Shown here one piece after another: positions 16,331 to 23,539 of a stretch of 64,000 bases of DNA. Position numbers and translations under genes: made by a program. Positions within the stretch are counted from its first letter, which is position 1, and each line of letters opens with the position of its first letter. The DNA is from an uncultured Oscillospiraceae bacterium (GTDB lineage: Bacteria; Bacillota; Clostridia; Oscillospirales; Ruminococcaceae). The notes beneath the pieces were generated by a model. It saw nothing but the letters and a program-made list of their open reading frames with translations, did no database searches and was not told the origin of the DNA. The stretch lies in the NCBI GenBank assembly GCA_910586535.1, contig CAJUHS010000008.1, forward strand, positions 1 to 64,000, in the 5' to 3' direction.

Positions 16331-16364
16331 TACCCGGCTGCGGTTTATTAAAAGCAGCCGGGTA
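16331..16364 (-). terminator. Terminator of the sugar-binding lipoprotein gene
   Basis: TACCCGGCTGC (16331-16341) pairs with GCAGCCGGGTA (16354-16364). It lies 45 bases beyond the minus-strand stop and is followed by TTTTG on that strand. Confidence 0.65.
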
Positions 16365-16408
16365 TGATTTTTTATTCAGCGGCAAAATACACGCTGTACT
16401 TTCAGGGA

Positions 16409-17881
16409 TCAGCCCTCGGAGACTTTAGCCTGAAGCTCGTCGTTTACTTCGTCCACGAGCATGATAATAGTGTCGGCAATGGACTCCCTTGTTGTAGCCC
16501 AGTCCGTGCCGTGGAATGCGGCTCTTACGCCGACAGTTCCACCGCCGTCAAGAGTGTAGGACGCGATATCCGTAGAACAGCCCTGAGCAAGGTCCACAAC
16601 GGGGTACTGCTTGGCAAGACCGTTGATCTCTTCGAGTCTGTCAACAAGCTCTCTCGACCACTTGGCGTCGTCCATTCTCTTTTGACGGAATATTTCTCTT
16701 GCGCTTTCGTCGCTTCCCGCGAGGATAGTACATTCTGCAAAGCGCGCAACGCCCTCGGGGTTTGTGGCTCCCTTACAGAGAACGTAACCCTCCATGCCTG
16801 CCGCCTGATACGGGTCGGAGCCTGCGGGAGACGGCGTGGGAGCGATTCCCAGATTCTCGGGGGGAATCTGATGAGTCCATACGTCAGGATCCCCCTCTGC
16901 TTCCCAAGAACCGCCTATCCAGAACAGTTCTCTGCCCTCGCCCATCATCTGAGGCTGGATAGACCAGTTGAACTGCTCGGTGGGAAGTACCAGACCGCTG
17001 TTATAGAGGTCATACTGGAAGTTCATCGCCTTTTCGAGAGTAGCGTCGTTAAGGTTGCATACAAGCTGACCGTCAACGGATTCAACAACGGGAACGCCTG
17101 CCGAATATGTCAGAGCAAGCTCGTTGTACCAGTTGTCAAGACCCCACTGGTCGTTCTCCTCGTCAACGAAGTTCTGAAGCATATCCTTAAAGGTATCCCA
17201 GTTCCAGTTTCCTGCCTTGTACATATCCCAAGGATCGTCAAGGCCGTTTGCTTCAAGGGTCGCGGTGTTGTAGTATACCATATAGTTTGCTGTAACATTG
17301 GTAACGAACATGAAGTGCTTGTCGCCGAACTTGTAGCTGTCCATAGCTGTTTTGGTGTTTGCCCAGATAGCGTCGTTAAGGTCGATATAGGGATCGACCG
17401 CCTGGAACATTCCACTGATAATACCCTTTGGAAGATTGCCTGTATCTCCTGCGTAGAAGTCGATTCCCTCGCCGCCGAGAACGTATGTTGAAAGGTCGTT
17501 GTAACGGTTTTCCCAAGTTGTCTGATACCACTTGACAGAACCGCCGTACTTTCTCTCAAACAGTTCAAGCTCGACCTTTTTGGACGCTCCGTTTGTGTTT
17601 GGATTAATGTCGTAGTGAGCAAGCCATTTGATCTCCTTGTTCTCGAGTTCCACGTCCTTAAGCTGGGACATTGCGCTGCTTAGAGCGTCAGCTTGTTCTT
17701 CGTTGAGTTCCTCGTCCTTGATTGCAACGGTAGCAGCAGTGGTTGTCTCGGCAGTGGTGGTAGCGGTAGCTTCCGCGCCCGCGTCGCCCTCGCTTCCTTC
17801 CTCGCCGCCTGAGCAGGCTGCAAATGCGCTTGTCATAGTAAGCGCAAGGAGTCCTGCCATGATTTTCTTTAAATTCTTCAT
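16409..17881 (-). CDS. ABC sugar-transport substrate-binding lipoprotein
   Basis: Extracellular solute-binding protein of 490 residues, start at ATG 17881 behind AGGAGGTAAAT. The lipobox FAACSGG gives a lipidated Cys near 23, followed by an Ala/Thr/Glu-rich linker. The mature part has features of family 1 carbohydrate-binding proteins: YDINPNTNGASKKVELELFE, YGGSVKWYQTTW, a central GLDDPWDMYKAGNWNWDTF-type segment and an aromatic-rich ligand site. No permease or ATPase gene is adjacent; an alpha-galactosidase gene is encoded just upstream on the same strand. Oligosaccharides such as raffinose or stachyose are plausible ligands, by inference from that neighbour only. Confidence 0.85.
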   Translation of the reverse strand: MKNLKKIMAGLLALTMTSAFAACSGGEEGSEGDAGAEATATTTAETTTAATVAIKDEELNEEQADALSSAMSQLKDVELENKEIKWLAHYDINPNTNGASKKVELELFERKYGGSVKWYQTTWENRYNDLSTYVLGGEGIDFYAGDTGNLPKGIISGMFQAVDPYIDLNDAIWANTKTAMDSYKFGDKHFMFVTNVTANYMVYYNTATLEANGLDDPWDMYKAGNWNWDTFKDMLQNFVDEENDQWGLDNWYNELALTYSAGVPVVESVDGQLVCNLNDATLEKAMNFQYDLYNSGLVLPTEQFNWSIQPQMMGEGRELFWIGGSWEAEGDPDVWTHQIPPENLGIAPTPSPAGSDPYQAAGMEGYVLCKGATNPEGVARFAECTILAGSDESAREIFRQKRMDDAKWSRELVDRLEEINGLAKQYPVVDLAQGCSTDIASYTLDGGGTVGVRAAFHGTDWATTRESIADTIIMLVDEVNDELQAKVSEG

Positions 17882-17950
17882 ATTTACCTCCTTCTGAAAC
17901 ACAAGCCGCAAGTGTCTGTTATGCTTGCGGCACGGCTTCATCTGTAATTA

Positions 17951-17979
17951 ATTATACCAAAAATGTAGATTATCTTCAA
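17951..17979 (-). promoter_or_regulatory. Promoter of the sugar-binding lipoprotein gene
   Basis: Minus strand: TTGAAG (17979-17974), 17-base spacer, TATAAT (17956-17951), about 70 bases before the ATG at 17881. Confidence 0.75.
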
Positions 17980-18083
17980 GAGATATTTCAGAGATATACT
18001 TCCTAAGGCATTGTGCAACTTTGCCAAAAAAAGCTTGCGAAAACCTTTAAGTTATACAATGTTTCAAGAGGTAAATACAGGAA

Positions 18084-18122
18084 GAGCCAGTTGATTTCCA
18101 TTGTTTGGAAATCAACTGGCTC
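18084..18122 (-). terminator. Strong hairpin after alpha-galactosidase gene
   Basis: A perfect 16-bp stem, GAGCCAGTTGATTTCC at 18084-18099 with its complement at 18107-18122 and a 7-base loop, 11 bases beyond the stop of the minus-strand gene. The T run is weak, so it may also serve as an mRNA 3' stabiliser. Confidence 0.75.
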
Positions 18123-18132
18123 AAATTGGAAA

Positions 18133-20376
18133 TTACTGCTTTACAAAATGTACTGTTTTGGATTTGAAATCTCCGCCGAGATCTACGAAAATTCCCGAGT
18201 TCATAAGAGCGCAGCCGTTCAGCACCTCTCCGGTTTCCATATTTTTGTAGGCGGCTTTCGGATCGAGACCTTTAAGCTTTATCCGCCTGCTGCGGCAGTT
18301 GGGTCTGCCAAGTACCTGAACAAACGTGAACACAGCTTCGGACTTGTCCTTTGCCACAAATATCCACGCGTCCCACATATTGTCTTCAAAAACGTTTCCT
18401 ATGCGGTACTGATCGCCGGTGCGGATAACGGGATTGTACTTGTTGAACTCTGCTATCTGTCCGGGGATAGCGTCCCTGTCCTCCTTGGGTATTCTTGTCA
18501 CGTCAAGCTCATAGCCGAAAGTACCCACCATAGCAACGTTTCCGCGGGTAGAGAACGGCGTGGAGCGTCCCACAGTATGGTTGGGACAGTCGGAAACGTG
18601 AGCTCCCATTGCGGAAGCCGGGTAGCAAATGGTTGTGCCGTGCTGTATCTTCAGACGTTCAATAGCGTCGGTATCATCGCTGCACCATATCTGCGGAGAG
18701 TAATAAAGCATACCCGCGTCAAAACGTGCTCCGCCGCCGGAGCAGTTCTCCAGAAGAATGTGGGGGTAATCCGTGGTAAGCCTGTTCATCAGGTCGTAAA
18801 CGCCCAGAACGTATCTGTGCCAAAGCTCCCGCTGACGGTTTTTCGGCAGGGAGGTCGAACCAACCTCGGTAAGCTGACGGTTCATATCCCACTTGATGTA
18901 CTCAATATTCGCATTATCAAGTATGTTTTTCATCATTCCGTAAACGCAGTCCCTGACCTCCTTGTTGGAGTAGTCCAGAACGTACTGCTCGCGGGACATC
19001 GTCATATCCCTTCCTCTGATTTGGATAGCCCATTCGGGGTGCTTTCTGTAAAGCTCGCTGTCGGGAGAGATCATCTCCGGCTCGAACCAGATACCGAATT
19101 TCATACCCAGTTTGTTTACCTCGTCAACAAGGTGTTTCAGACCGCCTTTAAGCTTCTTTTCGTATACAAACCAGTCGCCGAGAGAGCTGTTGTCCGAGTC
19201 TCTGTGTCCGAACCAGCCGTCGTCCATAACAAGCATTTCAATGCCAAGCTTTGAAGCCTCCTTTGCAATTCCGATAAGCTTGTCGGTATCGAAATTGAAG
19301 TAGGTAGCCTCCCAGTTGTTGATAAGTATGGGGCGGCGCTTGTCCTTGTACTCGCCGCGTATAAGGTGCTGACGGTACAGATCGTGGAACGTGCGTGACA
19401 TCTTGCCTATTCCCTCGTCAGAGTACACCATAACTGCTTCGGGAGCAATAAATTCCTCATTGGGTTCAAGAAGCCAGTTAAAATCAAAGTGGTTGATACC
19501 CATTACCGCGCGGGTGTACTTGTGCTGGGTAACCTCAGCCTGAGCGAAAAAGTTTCCGCTGTAGACAAAGTTGAAGCCGTAAGCCTCGCCAATGTCTTCG
19601 TCCGCATTGTGGGAAACAAGAGCCATAAAGGGGTTATTCTGATGTGAGGACTCGCCCTTTACCGAGTCGATTCCCTGCTTGCCGTGATGGAGGCGGCAGC
19701 GTTCAATGCAGCGTTCTCTCGCCCAGCTTCCGTTCAGGGTGATAAGGTCGTATCCGTCGTTGTCGAAGTCCACGCACATGGACAGTACTCTCTTAACATT
19801 AAGGGGGGCTGTTCCTGTATTTTTCAGACGGACGCTGCGGGTGATAACGTCAAGATCGTTGAACACCGTATAAACCAGTACCGCTTCAAGTCCCGTATGC
19901 TTGTCAATACAGGTTATCTCGAGAGTTTCCGCCTCGTTTTCGTTTGCAAAGGTAGCGGGAAGTCCCTCCAGAGCGGGCTTGCCCTTATAGACCTTGTGGG
20001 ATTGATAACGCAGGTCGGTAGCAGTCATACCCTCGCCGTCCTCGACCATAAGGCATGGCTCGCGGTAGTCTCCCGTGCCGTGGCATGGATACTCAAACGC
20101 TGTGGCGTCCATAAAAGTACCCTTGTCGCGCATATTTGTTTTGGGAACCCATGGGTTTTCGGTAAGACGGAGCAGGTATGTAAGGTCGTCCCCGCAGATT
20201 TTCTTTCCGAAATAGCCGTGAATCAGATAGCCCTCGTCGATAACTCCGAAAATGTAGCTTGTGCTGGGAGCGTCCAACTGGAACATGGTGATGTCCTCAG
20301 GGAAAGTAATGTTGTCGTTTATTTGCCATGCCCAGCGTTTGTACTCTTTGTGGTAATCGGCAACTTTAATACTCAT
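18133..20376 (-). CDS. GH36 alpha-galactosidase
   Basis: Hydrolyses terminal alpha-galactosides (melibiose, raffinose family). 747 residues from ATG 20376 (AAAGGACTT site); no signal peptide, so cytoplasmic. Family 36 landmarks: LVMDDGWFGHR near 366, FGIWFEPEMI, YIKWDMNR with nucleophile Asp near 497, and LLENCSGGGARFD followed by WCSDDTDA with acid/base Asp near 567. Length fits the bacterial GH36 norm of about 730-750. The sugar-binding lipoprotein gene downstream has its own promoter. Upstream of the start lies a truncated NUDIX remnant. A cytoplasmic location implies uptake of intact oligosaccharides. Confidence 0.95.
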   Translation of the reverse strand: MSIKVADYHKEYKRWAWQINDNITFPEDITMFQLDAPSTSYIFGVIDEGYLIHGYFGKKICGDDLTYLLRLTENPWVPKTNMRDKGTFMDATAFEYPCHGTGDYREPCLMVEDGEGMTATDLRYQSHKVYKGKPALEGLPATFANENEAETLEITCIDKHTGLEAVLVYTVFNDLDVITRSVRLKNTGTAPLNVKRVLSMCVDFDNDGYDLITLNGSWARERCIERCRLHHGKQGIDSVKGESSHQNNPFMALVSHNADEDIGEAYGFNFVYSGNFFAQAEVTQHKYTRAVMGINHFDFNWLLEPNEEFIAPEAVMVYSDEGIGKMSRTFHDLYRQHLIRGEYKDKRRPILINNWEATYFNFDTDKLIGIAKEASKLGIEMLVMDDGWFGHRDSDNSSLGDWFVYEKKLKGGLKHLVDEVNKLGMKFGIWFEPEMISPDSELYRKHPEWAIQIRGRDMTMSREQYVLDYSNKEVRDCVYGMMKNILDNANIEYIKWDMNRQLTEVGSTSLPKNRQRELWHRYVLGVYDLMNRLTTDYPHILLENCSGGGARFDAGMLYYSPQIWCSDDTDAIERLKIQHGTTICYPASAMGAHVSDCPNHTVGRSTPFSTRGNVAMVGTFGYELDVTRIPKEDRDAIPGQIAEFNKYNPVIRTGDQYRIGNVFEDNMWDAWIFVAKDKSEAVFTFVQVLGRPNCRSRRIKLKGLDPKAAYKNMETGEVLNGCALMNSGIFVDLGGDFKSKTVHFVKQ

Positions 20377-20402
20377 TGTAATCAAGTCCTTTCTGTAAAT
20401 AA

Positions 20403-20597
20403 TTATTTTAAATATTCCTTTATCAGCTTCAAGGCGTGGTACTCTCTTTCGTTCCAAGCCCGTTCGCAATTTTTTCGATACGTCTCGTCAAGGGTGTACC
20501 ACACGGGCATAAAGCCGTGCGCCTTTTCGTTTTCGGAATAGCCGCACTCCTGCTGCTTTTCACCGACCTCGCAGAAATAATATCTGTTTCCTTGAAA
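20403..20597 (-). pseudogene. 5'-truncated NUDIX hydrolase remnant
   Basis: The minus-strand open frame begins abruptly after a TAA at 20598-20600 and reads NRYYFCEVGEKQQE, then FMPVWYTLDETYR, then EREYHALKLIKEYLK before its stop. This matches the C-terminal third of NUDIX proteins (pattern 'YYFCEV....GF.PVW..LDEA....RE..VLE.IK'). It has no start codon and no NUDIX box. The homology breaks off 9 bases from the 3' end of the adjacent kinase-like gene, suggesting a deletion or replacement joined the two. Confidence 0.6.
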
Positions 20598-20605
20598 TTA
20601 TATGT

Positions 20606-21517
20606 TTATTTTGCTTGCATCGCCAAGGTCCATGCTCTGTGAAAATTTTCAATGGATTGATATCGTTTTGACCTATCCGGTTCGACCGCTTTTAACGCAG
20701 CCTCGTAACACTGTTTGTTTAGATCCCATTTCTCAAACGAGCAGGGTGTAAACCGGTTTTGAGCGTATCTGAGCTGTACTTCGCTTTCGGTATAATTACC
20801 GAAATAGTTATTAAATAACAATGCTCCGAGCGTATAAACATTTGTGACTTCATCAATAACCGCGTTGAGAATGTATTCCTCCGGAGCCTTCAGTCTTTTT
20901 GTTCCCCAATAATCTTCGCCAATATCATTGAAAGTCGGTTTTTTTCTGAAAAAATCAATATCGCAGATCGTTGTCGTATTATTTGAGAAATCATACATTA
21001 TGCTGCCGTCGTAAAAATCCACAGCAGCATATCCGCTTTTTGAAGTCTTATCCAAGAATGAAAATAAAATATCTGCCGATTTTATCCTCCGTTCAGTCGG
21101 CAGCCGCTTGAATCGTTCAGCAGGGGCAATAATTTGAGAATTGCCCTGATATTTTTCAAAATTCCAGTAATCAAAAAGACAATCACCCTCTGCCCACTTG
21201 AAAACAGCAATATAAATATCGTCAACCCGGCAGTGTTTAACAAGTTCAATTAAGTTTGGGTGCTTGATATTTTCATAAATTACGGCGGCCGATCTTAACG
21301 TTTCAATCGCTTCGGCAGTTGTTACGGACGATTCTAATGTATTCAATCCCGCCGCTTTGACAAAATATTTTTCCCTCCCGCTGTTTACGCCGAAACTGAT
21401 ATTTCCCGAATCATTTTGTGAAAACACCGCAAAGACAGTCCCGAGTGATTTCAGCCACGAAAAGTCGTGTTCGGATTTTAAGGAAAAACAAACGCCGTCT
21501 AAATTATAATTGACCAT
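20606..21517 (-). CDS. Protein kinase-like protein (divergent Ser/Thr kinase)
   Basis: 303 residues, cytosolic, no membrane segment. Kinase-fold landmarks by eye: REKYFVKAAG near 49 (subdomain II Lys), HPNLIELVKHC near 88, a catalytic-loop counterpart AVDFYDGSIM near 165 (HRD replaced, Asp kept, Asn replaced by Ser), TTICDIDFF near 182 (DFG replaced by DID), and APEEY near 208 (APE). The substitutions leave activity uncertain. It may be a low-activity kinase or pseudokinase. The flippase gene lies 45 bases upstream on the same strand, so a common transcript is likely. Confidence 0.7.
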   Translation of the reverse strand: MVNYNLDGVCFSLKSEHDFSWLKSLGTVFAVFSQNDSGNISFGVNSGREKYFVKAAGLNTLESSVTTAEAIETLRSAAVIYENIKHPNLIELVKHCRVDDIYIAVFKWAEGDCLFDYWNFEKYQGNSQIIAPAERFKRLPTERRIKSADILFSFLDKTSKSGYAAVDFYDGSIMYDFSNNTTTICDIDFFRKKPTFNDIGEDYWGTKRLKAPEEYILNAVIDEVTNVYTLGALLFNNYFGNYTESEVQLRYAQNRFTPCSFEKWDLNKQCYEAALKAVEPDRSKRYQSIENFHRAWTLAMQAK

Positions 21518-21562
21518 AAATCCCTCCTATGGTATTTGAATGCTTTAAAAAAATTTTGACTG

Positions 21563-22984
21563 TCAACCGTTTCCTCCCCGTCTGTTCAAAATCTTTTTCG
21601 CCGTACTCAGAACCGCCCCAAAATTAAGCGCGGTCACAAGCAGGAAAATCAGTATCAGCCACAAATATGTAAGCTTGGGTTCGGTTATGGCGATATATGC
21701 CATGCCGCATACCATAACGATGTTTACAACGTTCCTTATGTGGTACGCCCTGAACTCGATAAGGCGGGTAACGTCAAAAATGCGTATGGCAAAGCACGCC
21801 GCGTAGGATACCGCAGTAGCTATCGCCGCGCCGTACGCGCCGTATTCGGGTATAAGCAGGAAATTCAGTATCAGGTTTGCCGCCGCCGCGATAACGCTTG
21901 TCAGCATGGAATTCATGGATTTTTTCTTTACGTTGTAGACGCTGGACGTAAACTGGCACAGGCACTGGAATATCATGGCAATAACCAGTATGGGCGTGTA
22001 GTGATAGGCAAAAATAAAATTTTTTTCGGGATCGTTGTCAACAAGAAGATAGGTCAGCGGCTTGACAAGCATGATTATTCCCGCTGCGGCTATCATCAGC
22101 AGGGAGCTGTACGCTCCGTATATCTTGGTGTAAAACTTCGACAGACCGCTGTCGTTCCTGTTTTCTATGGCGGACATCTGCCACGCCTGATAGAACAGCG
22201 TTGTGAACATCATCAGCAGGGAGGGTATCTTGTAGGCGACGCTGTAAACGCCGTTTACCCCTCCGTCGCAGAGACTTTTAACAAACCACCTGTCGGAAGC
22301 GGAGGTTATCCACCACAGCACATAGGCAGGAATAAGAGGTGCGGAGTATTTAAGCATATCCCTGAAAAGCTTCTTGTTGAAAAAGCTGATATCCAAATAT
22401 TTGTGAAGGCCCGCCATAACGGTAAGTCCAACAAAGGAAAGTCCGTCCGACAGGATTATTGACAGCACATAGCCCGTTACCCCCATATTAAAGCAGACCA
22501 AAAAAAGCACGTTGAATATCACTATCGTAAGGGAGCTGGCAATTCCGTCCAGGGCAAAAAGCTTAACATAGCCTTTGGCTCTTACAAAATTGGAGGCTAT
22601 CTGCCTGAAGCAGGAGCAGTAACAGCATACATACAGTATAAAACTGTATTGATTATACATATCGAAAAGATTAAAAAGCGGCATAGCAAGGGTCAGCACA
22701 CCAAGTCCCATAAGGGTTGAGCAGAGGGCAGCGGTATAGACCTGACGTCCGTCGGTCTTTTTCTCCATGCCGAAGCGTATTACCGCGTCCGCCATGCTTA
22801 ACGTCACTATGGGATAAAGCACGTTCACCGTCTGTATGAGCAGGTCTGCCATGCCGTACTGCTCGTCGGTCATGCAGCCCGTGTAGAGCCGCATTAATAT
22901 AAAGCTGAGAAATTTTGCACCAAAGTTTCCTATAGCAAAAATTATGGTATTTCCAGCCAGTTTCTGATATTTATTCATGGTCAA
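21563..22984 (-). CDS. Polysaccharide biosynthesis flippase (Wzx/MATE-like)
   Basis: An integral membrane protein of 473 residues with about 12-14 hydrophobic segments, beginning NKYQKLAGNTIIFAIGNFGAKF, typical of the polysaccharide transporter (PST) branch of the MOP superfamily. It would move lipid-linked oligosaccharides across the membrane for surface glycan assembly. No glycosyltransferase is adjacent in this window. Start: a TTG at 22984 has a GGAG at 6 bases; the ATG at 22978 is 12 bases away. Either is possible and they differ by only two residues. The kinase-like gene follows. Confidence 0.85.
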   Translation of the reverse strand: MTMNKYQKLAGNTIIFAIGNFGAKFLSFILMRLYTGCMTDEQYGMADLLIQTVNVLYPIVTLSMADAVIRFGMEKKTDGRQVYTAALCSTLMGLGVLTLAMPLFNLFDMYNQYSFILYVCCYCSCFRQIASNFVRAKGYVKLFALDGIASSLTIVIFNVLFLVCFNMGVTGYVLSIILSDGLSFVGLTVMAGLHKYLDISFFNKKLFRDMLKYSAPLIPAYVLWWITSASDRWFVKSLCDGGVNGVYSVAYKIPSLLMMFTTLFYQAWQMSAIENRNDSGLSKFYTKIYGAYSSLLMIAAAGIIMLVKPLTYLLVDNDPEKNFIFAYHYTPILVIAMIFQCLCQFTSSVYNVKKKSMNSMLTSVIAAAANLILNFLLIPEYGAYGAAIATAVSYAACFAIRIFDVTRLIEFRAYHIRNVVNIVMVCGMAYIAITEPKLTYLWLILIFLLVTALNFGAVLSTAKKILNRRGGNG

Positions 22985-23026
22985 AAATTACTCCGTGTAA
23001 TTTTGTTTAAACTTAGTACTTTTGTA

Positions 23027-23143
23027 TTATACGTCAATGTATCTTTTGCTGTCTCTGTTGAGTATCTCCAGAGCAATGCGGACGAGAGCGACTCCTCCCA
23101 TGGTAACAGCCGCAAGCCAAAGAGCGCGCCACAAAGTTTTCAC
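23027..23143 (-). CDS. Small single-pass membrane protein (38 aa)
   Basis: The minus-strand GTG at 23143 opens a 38-residue frame: MKTLWRALWLAAVTMGGVAL followed by VRIALEILNRDSKRYIDV. One hydrophobic helix sits after a short positive N terminus, followed by a charged tail, as in many bacterial microproteins. GGCGGTGATTTAA precedes the start; the ribosome site is weak. The stop lies 43 bases before the flippase start. Composition is unlike random intergenic DNA here, but there is no homology evidence. Confidence 0.4.
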   Translation of the reverse strand: MKTLWRALWLAAVTMGGVALVRIALEILNRDSKRYIDV

Positions 23144-23461
23144 TTAAATCACCGCCAATTATGAATTTGCCGTAACGGCTTTATAAGACGTAACGGCATT
23201 ATATACAATTATTATATCACACATTTTACAAAAATGGAATAGCGTTTTAAAATTTCTTTCAATTTTCAAAAAAAGCCGTAGTGGTATCCGGTTGGACTGC
23301 CGACCGCCCGAAGCGAAAACTTACGTGTAGACTGCCCTGCCGGTTCTGCCGTCTGCTATGCACTAGTTTTGTATCCTGTCCATAAGCGATTCAAGCACGG
23401 TATTCGATGTTATAGCCGTAATTTTGGAATGATCTGTAAACTTCAGGCATGGAAATAAATA
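23144..23461. other. Intergenic region between divergent genes
   Basis: About 320 bases. A direct repeat of CGTAACGGC occurs near 23173 and 23194. GC content rises between about 23285 and 23385 without a coding frame, and on the minus strand a T run near 23270 follows. A small RNA is possible but no recognised family fits. Confidence 0.35.
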
Positions 23462-23490
23462 TTGACATCAAAAGCCGAATGCTTTATAAT
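23462..23490 (+). promoter_or_regulatory. SigA promoter of the sensor-GGDEF gene
   Basis: TTGACA (23462-23467), 17-base spacer, TATAAT (23485-23490). Because the TTG of the -35 box is in frame with the gene, a start at 23462 would be false; the next good start is ATG 23540. Confidence 0.8.
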
Positions 23491-23539
23491 AATAATGGAA
23501 AGCTGTAATCAAAATATTCAGATATTCGGAGTGTTCGGT

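Noticed and set aside
16364..17491. 375-residue plus-strand ORF
   Set aside because: It lies antisense to the sugar-binding lipoprotein, starts within the terminator region and shows no domain.
18013..19254. 413-residue plus-strand ORF
   Set aside because: Antisense to the GH36 catalytic motifs and running through the terminator hairpin; no ribosome site.
23462..23539. TTG start at 23462 for the GGDEF fusion
   Set aside because: The TTG is the first half of the -35 box TTGACA, so it cannot be in the transcript driven by that promoter.
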